From Costus lasius (lineage: Eukaryota > Streptophyta > Magnoliopsida > Zingiberales > Costaceae), in NCBI GenBank assembly GCA_027563935.2, contig CM050454.1, positions 73,862,596 to 73,926,595 on the forward strand: 64,000 bases of DNA, given 5' to 3'. A model generated the notes under the pieces. The model saw nothing but the letters and a program-made list of their open reading frames with translations. It was not told the DNA's origin and did not search any database. The first letter of the stretch is position 1. The number at the start of each line of letters is the position of its first letter. Below are positions 1 through 9,863 of this stretch, one piece after another. Made by a program: the position numbers and the translations under genes.

Positions 1-541
1 TGTGTGCGTCAACTAGGGAGAAGATCCCTTTCGATTTTTCTCTTCCAAGTCGCCATCTTCTTCATGGCTTTGGTAAAGATCTAAACTCCATCTTGTTGAT
101 CATATTATCTTGCTAAGATCCATGAAAACCCTAGCTTCCGCTTGAAAGTTTTGATGCGCCACCCTAAAGGGTTTTTCGCCCCCCCTCTTGAAAGGGGTTT
201 CATATGCATGCGCTCCCCCTTGAAGGGGACCCTTCACCATCTCTATCCTCTCCTTCACGCGACAAGGTCCCATTGAAGCACTTTGCTAGCACAAAGGATT
301 CAAAGGAGCAAGCCATCTTCACTTGTTGTGTGCGTCACCTTTGGAGAAGGAGCACTTGCGTCTTTGCTTCCAAGGCACCAACCAAACCGATGGCATTGGT
401 ATGATCTACCCTTGATCTATTCAATCTATGATAGTTGATCATATGGCATGCAATAGATCATCAAACCCTTGCTTCCGCTTGCAAAATTTTATTTGCGCCA
501 TGCTTAGGGTTTTCGCCCCCCTCTCGAAAGGGGTTTCTTCA
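1..541 (+). repeat. Family-A-type Copia LTR, 3' end present twice
   Basis: Two successive copies of an LTR 3' end lie here, about 1-204 and 328-541. Each matches the last ~200 bp of the A-2 LTR (7090-7297), including the stretch after a TTCCGC motif and the CGCCCCCC tract followed by a short AAGGGG end. A third short LTR-end-like piece lies at 205-238. The right edge ends in CTTCA exactly where the A-1 RT coding sequence resumes at 542. This therefore looks like the 3' end of a + strand insertion into A-1, whose other end is left of the window. No protein is encoded. Confidence 0.7.
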
Positions 542-3242
542 GTGTCATATACACATCCTCATCCAGATTTCCATTCAGGAAAGCCGTCTTCACATCCATC
601 TGCCAGATCTCATAATTGTAATATGCTGCTATCGCGAAAAGAATCTGAATAGACTTAAACATGGCTACAGGTGAGAAAGTTTCATCATAATCTATCCCGT
701 AGATTTGTTTGAAACCTTTCGCAACTAGCCTGCCTTTATAGGTAACCACGTTACCATCCATGTCAATCTTCTTCTTGAAGATCCATTTACAGCCTATAGG
801 GATTACTCCCGGAGGCTGATCAACCAAATCCCAGACTTGGTTATCTGACATGGAGTCCATCTCGGCTCGCATAGCTTCAAGCCATCTAGCTGACTCCGGT
901 CCACTGACCGCATCCGCATAAGTGAGGGGTTCATCATTATCAATGATGTAGACTCCGTCATAGCGCTCAGGCTGTCGACGGATCCTTCCCGATCTACGCG
1001 GTTCCCGTGATATCTGAGCCTCAGATTGTTCAATAACCTGTTCTACCGGCTCAGGCACATCCAACTGTGCTTGACTACTTTGTCCTTCCTCTAGATTCTC
1101 ATCCAGCTTTATTTCTCTCCCACTGGCCTCTTGCAGAAGAAACTCCTTCTCAAGAAATATGGCCGTCCGAGCAACAAATACCTTGTTCTCTTTGGGATCG
1201 AAGAAATAATAACCCTTAGTTTCCTTAGGGTAACCGACAAAGATACATTTGTCAGATCTGCTCTCTAGTTTCCCAGAGGCGAGCTTTTTGACATAAGCCT
1301 CGCAACCCCAGATCTTAATAAATGTCAAGCTTGGCTGTTTCCCATACCATAACTCATATGGCGTCTTTGAAACGGCCTTGGATGGCACTCGGTTTAGTAC
1401 CTTTGTAGCTGTTTCCAGTGCAAATCCCCAAAAGGAATATGGAAGAGTAGCCTGACTCATCATAGAACGAACCATATCAAGTAACGTTCTATTTCTCCTC
1501 TCGGATACACCATTCCATTGGGGTGTTCCTGGTGGAGTGAGCTGTGAGATAATCCCACACTCCTTCAGATAGTCAGTAAATTCTCGACTTAGGTATTCTC
1601 CACCTCGATCAGAACGAAGTGCCTTGATATTTCGGCCTAGCTGATTCTGTACTTCATTTTTGAACTCTTTGAACTTGTCAAAAGATTCACTTTTATGTCT
1701 CATTAGATAGACATACCCATACCTACTGAAATCATCAGTAAAGGTAATGAAGTACTGATAGCCACCTCTGGCATGTTTACTAAATGGCCCACACACATCA
1801 CTGTGTATGAGGTCAAGTAAACCTGAAGCCCTTTGACCTTTGTTAGGAAAAGGAGACTTCGTCATTTTACCCATCAAACAAGCTTTGCATGTATCAAACT
1901 CCTCATAGGAGAAAGATCCCAGCAGTCCATGATCATGCAACCGCTTAATGCGTTTCTCGTTTATATGGCCTAAACGACTATGCCATAGCAAGGTGCTGTC
2001 ATCAGCATACTTGGCTTTCTTATTATCAATGTTTTGTATAGAATTTTCCATGTCCAACATGTATAACCCATTGTTAATTGAACCAGTTGCATACACAATA
2101 TTATCTACAGATAAAACACACTTTGAAATATTACATTCAAAGGCAAATCCTTTCCTGACAAGAGCAGGAATAGAGATAATATTCTTGGTGATACTCGGTA
2201 CAAAATAACAATTGTTTAATTCCAATACAATGCCAGATGGTAAAGAAATGAAATAGTCTCCTACAGCAACAGCAGCAACCCGTGCCCCGTTTCCAACGCG
2301 TAGGTCTACCTCATGCTGTCCCACCTGCCTTCTTCTCTTGAGTTCCTGTACATTTGAACAAATGTGAACTCCACATGCAGTGTCCAACACCCATGAAATA
2401 GAAGAAGATGAAACCATGACTTCCGTCACGTATATACCTGAGCCAGAAGCGATGCTTCCCCTCTTGTCTCCTTGGAGCGCTTTACAGTCCTTTTTCCAGT
2501 GACCCAGCTGGCCACAGTGGAAACATCTGTTGTCCTTCGACCGCTTTACCTTCTGTTTCAGAGCCTTGCTGTAATTCTTGACAGGGGCTTTGCCCTTCTT
2601 CCCCTTCTTCTTGTTCCTAGAAGGAACCATTAAGACAGAGGTTGAAGGCTTTCCCTTCAGAGTCTCCTCAGTAGTCAAGAGCATATTCAGCAGCTCTGCT
2701 GGAGTACAATCGATTTTGTTCATATTAAAGTTAATAATGAACGCATCGAAAGAGGGCGGGAGAGACTGCAGAATAATATCTACAGCAAGCTCTTGGTTGA
2801 TGGTATGCCCCAGTTTCTCTAGAGCCTCCTTGTGCCCAATCATCTTGAGCACGTGAGCTCCCACTGGGCTCCCTTCAGCCAGTTTGCTCTGAAAGAAAAG
2901 CTTTGTCAAATTATAGCGTTCTGTCCTCGCCTGTGCAGCATACAGCATCTTGAGGTTCGCTATAATTTCTATAGCCGACATATCCTCATGCTGACGCTGC
3001 AGCGGTGGCGTCATAGACGCTAGCATCAGGCAAGCGACATCAATGCTATCATTGACGTGCTTTTCATAGGCATCGCGAACCGCCCTTGCGGCGTTCGCAG
3101 CGGGTTGAGGCGGCACAGCCGTCTCGAGGACATACAGTTTCCTCTCAGCCTTAAGAACGATCTTAAGGTGTCCGAACCAGTCTGAGAAGTTTGGCCCAGC
3201 AAACTTCTCCCTTTCCAGTAGGGATCGTACATTGAAGCTCAT
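542..3242 (-). pseudogene. Copia gag-protease-integrase-RT polyprotein of A-1, 3'-interrupted
   Basis: About 900 codons stay open from the ATG at 3242 to the break at 542. The order is Copia-type: UBN2-like gag, CCHC zinc knuckle (CFHCGQLGHWKKDC), protease with DTACG, integrase with HHCC and a DD35E triad (RSDRGG then NGVSERRN, 35 residues between the last D and E), then the start of RT up to DEDVYMT. The knuckle and the integrase Glu, both lost in A-2, are intact here. The last ~12 codons before the nominal stop at 504 are read-through into the inserted LTR. RT palm, YxDD and RNase H are absent from the window, so this copy is not functional as it stands. Confidence 0.9.
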
Positions 3243-3427
3243 GGTGTTCGTTGCTGCAGGTATCTACAACAATGCAAGAACAGCAAGGTCAGTATCAATG
3301 TTAAGAATCAATCAGGACTTAAGAATGATTCTTTTTCTCACTATTTTATCTGGCTGAAAAATCCAGCAAAACAGCCCGAAAGAGTAGAACTCTTTTAGTG
3401 AGATGGGATCCAGATTTCATACTTGGT

Positions 3428-3911
3428 CTCCGCGTCCCGCTCAGGCGAGATAAGTTGCACAGAGAGTACAAGCACTAATCTCTGGTAGGCTATCCCAGCC
3501 AATCGCCAACCCGTGCGATTCCCCTTCATCTGGGCAATCCAGCAGACTGTGCCAACTGAGTTGGTACAACACAGTCTCTGATCCCTCAGATGGCTGCCTC
3601 CATGTGCTACCATATGCGCCACATATGTAGCCTACATGGTCAAGCTGACCCGACCTACTCCCTGGACCACCACGTGCTATGCTGAGCAACGAGAAGCGAT
3701 AAATCCCTTCTCTGTAACACGCAGGTGAAATCACACACCGTCTGAAGATAGATGGACGTGCCCACTGAGTGGGTACAACACGGCTCCAACGATAATCAGA
3801 ACAGTGAGGTTTCGCGTCAGAAGGCATACGAGCTTGATATTTTAGCGTTGGATTTTAACGGTCTTTTATCTTCTTCACTATCATGCAATTCCTATGGTGA
3901 TAGCAGAAGAT
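3428..3911 (-). other. Conserved four-stem-loop leader module, A-1 copy
   Basis: Reading 5'->3' on the - strand. SL0, 3911-3868: stem ATCTTCT/AGAAGAT plus CTATCA/TGATAG around a loop with ATAGGAATTGCA. SL1, 3782-3757: CGTG/CACG, 5' bulge TTGTA, CCCAC-TCA-GTGGG. SL2, 3576-3545: GACTGTG/CACAGTC, the same TTGTA bulge, CCAAC-TCA-GTTGG. SL3, 3464-3428: CTCTGTG/CGCGGAG, 7-nt bulge, TCTCGC-CTGA-GCGGGA. The pairing is read directly from the sequence. Folding in RNA and any packaging role are inferred. Confidence 0.6.
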
Positions 3912-4108
3912 AAATAAATCATGCTGTTCTACTTATTTAAACAATAAAAGAAAGCATGGATCTTATGTGGTAAAAGCCCATAGCCTAAGTAAGACCTTAA
4001 TTAACTTAAGTCTTCACTTGCTTTTCTTCATGGGGCTTTTGCTGCTCATCTGGCCCAAACCAGGGCCTAAGCGCCATTTGCAGCTGAGGTGCGCCCACCA
4101 GGGAAAAT

Positions 4109-4170
4109 GCGCCTGGTCCCAGAGTCGAACCCTGGACCTCCCACCTGGTCAAGCCACTGCTGCATGCGCC
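4109..4170 (-). other. tRNA-like (SINE-head-like) segment in A-1 leader
   Basis: On the - strand there is a box-B-like GGTTCGACTC preceded by a weak box-A-like TGGCTTGACCAGGTGGG, enclosed by GCGC-rich repeats. This resembles the tRNA-derived head of a plant SINE. The same segment lies at the same place in A-2 (8190-8250), so it entered the family before these two copies dispersed. It does not fold as a complete canonical tRNA by eye. Confidence 0.4.
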
Positions 4171-5020
4171 TTTGCCAACAGTGCTTTGTGCTCATGTCTG
4201 ATTAAACTTACAATTTAATCTATCTAGACATGATTGACTCGCAGGTCAATTACACATTATAAATTAAATAAAAGTGATGCGCAGATCACAATAATATTAA
4301 ATTTACAATTAACCAGGCACGCAGGCCCCAGCACAGCACACATTAACACGGGCAGCCCACATAAGATTAAATAAACAAACATATGCCTACAATCAACATG
4401 TGATCCAAAAGAAAATAAAATTTTCGAAAACCCCATTGGCATTAATTTTAATTTTCTTATGTGCCCTTACAACCTTACAATGGTTCATTGATAGGGATCC
4501 ACTCATCCATCTAGTCAGATCGACTGCCCTTGCATGCACCAAGTCCTAACTGACTTGAGTTGACCTAATGGTCAACCATGCATGCGCAAAGGGCTGAACA
4601 ACCCTCATGAGTGTCGGCAAGCAGGTGTGACCCCGGGCCTAACTCATGTGTGTTCAGTAGCCGTCTCAACCAGACCTCGCTACACGCCCTTGATGCAGCC
4701 GACCTATAACCACCTCATGCTTGCGCACAGGTGCTATCTGGTCAACCCATCTAGGCTGTCAGATGGTCTGATCAGACTATTTTGATCCAACCTAGAAGAT
4801 GCTTTCAACCCCATCAACCCATCTAAGGGTTTAATGTAGGGCCTTAGGTCTAGATGAGGCGCGCACATGATATTTTGATTTGTCAAAACAAGCGCCAACA
4901 AACATGCGCATACATCTAAATAAAACTAGCATGTAGTTTTGCGGCATGTGATTAGATCTAAGCATAGCAAACGCAAACAAGGATCACATAAAGGCAATCA
5001 AATGAGCATATACAGAACCG

Positions 5021-5034
5021 TGGCTCTGATACCA
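5021..5034 (-). other. Primer-binding site (tRNA-iMet type) of A-1
   Basis: On the - strand TGGTATCAGAGCCA starts two bases after the LTR end at 5037. This is the usual plant Copia site complementary to the 3' end of initiator tRNA-Met. Confidence 0.85.
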
Positions 5035-5036
5035 AT

Positions 5037-6746
5037 TGTAGGGTCCCCTTCGAGGGGGAGCGCAAGCAGATCAAACCCTAAAGGGGGCGCATGTAAATTC
5101 TTTTGGCAGCGGAATTAGGGTTTTATCAAGATCGCATGAATATATGTTCATATGATCAACCTTAAGACGTTGTAAAGATCGAAAGAAGATCTCATACCAT
5201 AGCCATCGGTTTGATGGAGCCTTGGAAGCAAAGGCGCAAATGAACCTTCTCCAAAGTTGACGCACACAAGAAGATGCCGCCTACTTCCTTTGGCGTTCCT
5301 TGTGCTAGCAAGTGCCCAAGGTGTCCTTGACGTATGGAAGGGATGAGATCGCTTGGTGCCTTCACCGAGACCTCCTCTTCGTCAACTACCTCAATCCACG
5401 AGAGTATGTTCGTTCACTTCCAAGCGAACGCCTTGACGTTGAGGTGTAGAGGCGTTTTGGGCGTTAAGGCGTTGAGGCCTTCATGACTTTCCATAAATGG
5501 AAATCATGCGCCATGATCTCATAACCGATCAAAGAAAACGCTTTCAACCAATGAACCAAGCGTTCACACATGTGAACCGGTTCAAGCAAATCGAATGCAT
5601 TTCAATTTTGGTTCAAAGATCAATTAACCCAAACATTGGTTTAGATCACCGTTAAACCCTAAGGCTCCAGATCCAACCGTTGATCTCCTGATGCTTCTGA
5701 TCTCACCGATCTAGCATCAACTCTCTCGATCAAAGCTTACCGATCTCAAGCCCTAATCAATCAAACATGATTAGACCAGATCTCACTTATAATCAGAGCT
5801 TATAATCCCTTTAAACTGAACCCAAATAATTCAGTCCACACGATCTGACTCAAGTAAGCCATATCATCAAATTGTGCGACCCTGAGGGTTTCCTTTAAAT
5901 GTCGGTAACGATGACTTTCGTTATCACGATCAGTGAGGGGTATCTAGCAACACATCACTGTCTCCCGATATAAAGGAAAGAGTCTTCCAAGACTACACCC
6001 AAACCATAGCACAAGTGTGAATCAACTTCACAAGGCATGCATATATCCTTTGCCACTGGATGTTCTTATTGGACAAGCAAGTCAAGCTTGTAACTCCAAT
6101 ATTACGAGCATGATTAGATCAGATGAACACTGTCACCTGGGTATGGCCATACACTTTCTCAATCATCTCATTCAAGGGGGGCCCCTTTAGAACATCACAC
6201 TCCTTAAACAAGGAGACGGCAATCCTGTATCTATCACTAGTGCCCTAACCTGACTCATGATCATTATCCAAGATAGTCTATAACCATTATGTTTCAAATG
6301 ATATTGAACAACCTCAAAACAATGACAATCATCATTTAGAAACACAAGTGATCTCAAGTCAGAGGACATGTGCCACTTGATGCAAACAAGGATTATTCAC
6401 ATTGTGACAAACAATTGAATATCCTAGTAGGGTCTGTCCAGTACATCCAATGTACCCATGAGTCTACATCTTATTCCATGCTCGAAGCATCCTATAAGAT
6501 TAGAACACATATTAGTCTCAATCATATCAAGGTTGTCTCATGTTCACCAAGATATTTCGACTAAGGACTTTACAGCATGTCAGCCCAGCTGAACAGCTTT
6601 GAGACATTATTCAGAAGTACACTTATTACAACAGACAAGGTAACAAACTGAATAACAACCATGCCTTTATAAACATAAGAGTTTATTACATGATACTGAT
6701 ACAATCCCAAGGCCTCAAACATTAGCCTTAAGGGCATACCCCAACA
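5037..6746 (-). repeat. 5' LTR of A-1 (1,710 bp)
   Basis: The - strand begins TGTTGGGGTATGCCC at 6746 and ends CA at 5037, next to the primer site. It matches the A-2 3' LTR (13028-14701) over its whole length, with more divergence toward the U5 end. It contains the GTGTTGCTAGATACC block (about 5930-5965) shared with the Copia B LTRs. No protein-coding content is evident. Confidence 0.88.
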
Positions 6747-7297
6747 CTTTGAACCAGACCAAAGTGAACCGGCTCATCAAGTGAGCGCATGGTTCAAAGG
6801 GAAAAAGAGATTTGCGACTTGTTCAATTGGTGTGAACAAGTGAACGTTGAGGCTTTGCTATTTTTAGCTAGCATGTTCTCTAACGTGACCACGCCTCACG
6901 TTCACGCCAAGCAACTCTATTCTCGCCCTTTGTTCTTCTCTCTCGACGCCAAGACTTTCGTGAGGTGAGAAGAGGTAGACAAAAAAAGGAAGGTCTCGCC
7001 AAGCAAAGGATTCTCTTCCCTTCCATTCGACAAGGACTCCTTAGAACCTTGCTAGCACAAGGAGCACTAAGGGAGTAGGCGATCACATCTTGTGTGCGAG
7101 CCATTTGGAGGAGAAGCACTTGAGTCTCTTCTTCCTAGACACCATCCATACAATGGCATCGGTATGGTTCTTTTCATTGTATAAGATTTATGTTGATCAT
7201 ACTATCTGCAAAGATCCTAGAAACCCCCTTCCGCTATGTCAAAACCTCCATATGCGCCTATTAGGGTTTCGCCCCCCCTTGTTAAGGGGACACTTCA
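6747..7297 (+). repeat. Truncated 5' LTR of A-2 (last 551 bp)
   Basis: This corresponds base for base to 14151-14701, with changes seen near 6890 and 6947. The cut point coincides exactly with the A-1 LTR terminus. It ends CTTCA immediately before the primer site. A weak TATA-like GCTATTTTTAGC lies near 6857-6868. Confidence 0.88.
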
Positions 7298-7299
7298 AT

Positions 7300-7311
7300 T
7301 GGTATCAAAGC
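7300..7311 (+). other. Primer-binding site of A-2
   Basis: TGGTATCAAAGC follows the LTR end by two bases. It differs by one base from the iMet-complementary TGGTATCAGAGC seen in A-1. The 7312-9116 leader that follows has no long open frame. It contains the tRNA-like segment and the stem-loop module listed separately, and I see nothing else in it. Confidence 0.8.
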
Positions 7312-8189
7312 AAGTTTAATGCATGTTTTATGATTGCTTAAGGCGTTGTGATCCTTGTTTGCAAATGTATGCTTAGATCTATAACATGCGAATATTACAT
7401 GTTAAGTTATTGCATATGCGAAACTTGATTTATGTTTCCTTGGCGCATGTTTGTTGGCGCATAGTTGTTTTTCTCAAAAACTTTATGACTTGCGCGACCT
7501 TCATTAGATCTAAGAGGCCCTGCTTTAAACACTTAAATGGGTTATTAGGGTTGAAGTCACAGTCTAGTCTAGATCCAACCAGTCTGATCAGACTATCTGA
7601 CAGCCTAGATGGGTCGACCAGATGGCACCTGTGCGCAAGCACGAGGTGGCTATAGGTCGACTGCGGACAGGCGTGTACGATGTCTGGTTGAGACAACCAA
7701 TGAACGCACATGAGTTAGGCCCGGGGTCACACCCGTTTGCCAGAACTCATGAGGTCGTTCAGCCCTTGTCGCATGCATGGTTGACCATTTGGTCGACTCA
7801 AGTCAGTTAGGACTTGGTGCATGCAAGGGCAGTGGATCTGACTAGGTCTGATGAGTGGATCCCTAGTAATGGACCGTTGTAAGGTAGTAGGGCACATAAG
7901 GAAAATAAAATTGATGCCAATGGGTTTTTGAAAATTTTATTTTCTTAAATGGATCACATGTTGATTGAATGCCATATGCCTGTTTATTTCATCTTATGTG
8001 GGACGCCTTATTAATGTGTGCTGTGCTGGGGCCTGCGTGCCTGTATTAAAGTTGTAAATTAATTTTTATTGTGATCTGCGCATCACATTTTATTTAATTT
8101 ATAAAGTGTAATTGACCTGCGTGTCAATCTTGTCTAGATAGATTAAATTGTAATTTAATCAGACAAGAGCACAGAGCACACTTGGCAGA

Positions 8190-8250
8190 GGCGCATGCAG
8201 CAGTGGCTTGACCAGGTGGGAGGTCCAGGGTTCGACTCTGGGACAGGCGC
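8190..8250 (+). other. tRNA-like segment in A-2 leader
   Basis: A box-B-like GGTTCGACTC lies at 8229-8238, with a weak box-A-like TGGCTTGACCAGGTGGG at 8204-8220. GCGC-containing repeats flank it (GGCGCATGCAG left, CAGGCGCA right). It is the counterpart of 4109-4170 in A-1. It is probably a captured tRNA-derived piece rather than a working tRNA gene, since no full cloverleaf can be drawn. Confidence 0.4.
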
Positions 8251-8448
8251 ATTTACCTGGTGGGCGCACCTCAGCTGCAGTGGGCGCTTGGGCCCTGGTT
8301 AGGGCCAGATGAGGAGCAAAAGCCCCATGAAGAAAAGCAAGTGAAGACTTAAGTTAAATTAAGGTCTTTCTTAGGCTTAATGGGCTTTTACCACATAAGA
8401 TCAGCATGCTTTCATTTATTGTTTAAATAATAGGAAATGCATGAATTA

Positions 8449-8930
8449 ATCTTCTGCTATCATCATAGGAATTGCATGATAGTTAAGAAGATAAAAGACC
8501 GTTAAAATCCAACGCTAAATATCAAGCTCGTAAGCCTTCTGACGCGAAACCTCACTGTTCTGACTATCGTTGGGGCCGTGTTGTACCCACTCAGTGGGCA
8601 CGCCCATCTATCTTCAGACGGTGTGTGATTACACCTGCGTGTTACAGGGAAGGGATTTATCGCTTCTCGTTGCTCAGCATAGCACGTGGTGGTCCAGGGA
8701 GTAGGTCGGGTCAGCTTGACCATATAGGCTACATACTGAGCATATGTGAGCTATATGGAGGCAGCCATCTGAGGGATCAGAGACTGTGTTGTACCAACTC
8801 AGTTGGCACAGTCGGCTGGATTGCCCAGATGAAGGGGAATCGCATGGGTTGGCGATTGGCAGGGACTGCCTACCAGAAATTAATGCTTGTACTCTCTGTG
8901 CATCTTATCTCGCCTGAGCGGGACGCGGAG
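8449..8930 (+). other. Conserved four-stem-loop leader module, A-2 copy
   Basis: SL0 8449-8492: ATCTTCT/AGAAGAT and CTATCA/TGATAG, loop with ATAGGAATTGCA. SL1 8577-8602: CGTG (8577-8580), bulge TTGTA, CCCAC-TCA-GTGGG (8586-8598), CACG. SL2 8782-8813: GACTGTG, bulge TTGTA (8789-8793), CCAAC-TCA-GTTGG, CACAGTC. SL3 8894-8930: CTCTGTG, CATCTTA bulge, TCTCGC-CTGA-GCGGGA, CGCGGAG (U-G pairs allowed). The module ends ~190 nt before gag. Copia B leaders carry the same four in the same order with similar spacing and compensated stems. Pairing is seen; an RNA role (dimerisation or packaging) is inferred. Confidence 0.62.
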
Positions 8931-9116
8931 ACCAAGTGTGAAATCTGGATCTCATCTCACTAAAAGAGTTCAACTCTTTCGGGCTGTTTTTGCTGGATTT
9001 TTCTGTCAGATAAAATAGTGAGAAAAGAATCATTCTTAAGTCCTGAATTGATTCTTGACATTGATACTGACCTTGCTGTTCTTGCATTGTTGTAGATTTC
9101 TGCAGCAACGAACACC

Positions 9117-9863
9117 ATGAGCTTCAATGTGCGATCCCTACTAGAAAGGGAGAAGTTTGCTGGGCCAAACTTCTCAGACTGGTACGGACACCTTAAGATT
9201 GTTCTTAAGGCAGAGAGGAAACTGTATGTCCTCGAGACGGCTGTACCGCCTCAACCCGCTCCGATCGCCGCAAGGGCGGTTCGGGATGCCTATGAAAAGC
9301 ATGTCAATGATAGCATTGATGTCGCTTGCCTGATGCTAGCGTCTATGACGCCACAGCTGCAGCGTCAGCATGAGGATATGTCTGCTATAGAAATGATAGC
9401 AAACCTCAAGATGCTATATACTGCACAGGCGAGGACTGAGCGCTATAATTTGACCAAGCTTTTCTTTCAGAGCAAACTGGCTGAAGGGAGTCCAGTGGGA
9501 GCTCATGTGCTCAAGATGATTGGGCACAAAGAGGCTCTAGAGAAACTGGGGCATACCATCAATCAGGAGCTTGCTGTAGACATTATTCTGCAGTCCCTCC
9601 CAGCCTCTTTCGATCCGTTCATTATTAATTTTAATATGAACAAGATCGACTGTACTCCGGCAGAGTTGCTGAATATGCTCTTGACTACAGAGGAAACTCT
9701 AAAGGGCAAGCCTTCAACCTCTGTCTTGATGTTCCCTTCCAGGAACAAGAAGAAGGGGAAGAAGGGCAAAGCCCCTGTCAAGAATTACAACAAGGCTCTG
9801 AAACAGAAGGTTAAGCGGTCGAAGGAATACAGATGTTTCCACTGTGGCCAGCTGGGTCACTAG
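9117..9863 (+). pseudogene. Copia gag of A-2, ended by a nonsense codon in the zinc knuckle
   Basis: The ATG at 9117 follows the leader and matches the A-1 start. Codons 1-248 encode a UBN2-type Copia gag, the particle-forming nucleocapsid precursor. The CCHC zinc knuckle begins at codon 240 (CFHCGQLGH) and is cut by TAG at 9861-9863, where A-1 has TGG (Trp). The same frame continues past the stop to 13007, so one G-to-A change is the only interruption of an otherwise complete polyprotein of ~1,297 codons. Without read-through, pol would not be made. Confidence 0.9.

Larger units (their letters stand above)
3243..5036 (-). other. Untranslated leader of A-1
   Basis: This 1.8-kb stretch between the primer site and gag has no long open frame. 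It aligns along its length with the A-2 leader (7298-9116). It carries a tRNA-like segment (4109-4170) and four stem-loops (3428-3911). The remainder, for example 4180-5020, is AT-rich or ordinary sequence in which I see no further feature. Confidence 0.8.
542..6746 (-). mobile_element. Copia family A element A-1 (partial, - strand)
   Basis: Reading the - strand from 6746: a complete 5' LTR (6746-5037), a primer-binding site, a ~1.8-kb leader, then gag-pol from 3242 into RT at 542. RNase H and the 3' LTR are not in the window because another LTR interrupts RT at 541/542. The LTR terminus at 6746 directly abuts an internal point of the A-2 5' LTR, so A-1 inserted into A-2. The predicted target duplication (starting CTTTG at 6747) cannot be confirmed because the left end is missing. 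Confidence 0.88.

Noticed and set aside
4109..4170. A functional tRNA gene
   Set aside because: Box B is good but box A is weak and no full cloverleaf or acceptor stem can be drawn. It is kept only as a tRNA-like segment.
5300..6700. Host gene between the Copia elements
   Set aside because: The whole stretch aligns with the A-2 3' LTR in reverse, so it is LTR sequence.
8502..9108. Open frames in the Copia A leader on either strand
   Set aside because: They overlap the stem-loop module and have no family resemblance. Frame is not kept between A-1 and A-2.
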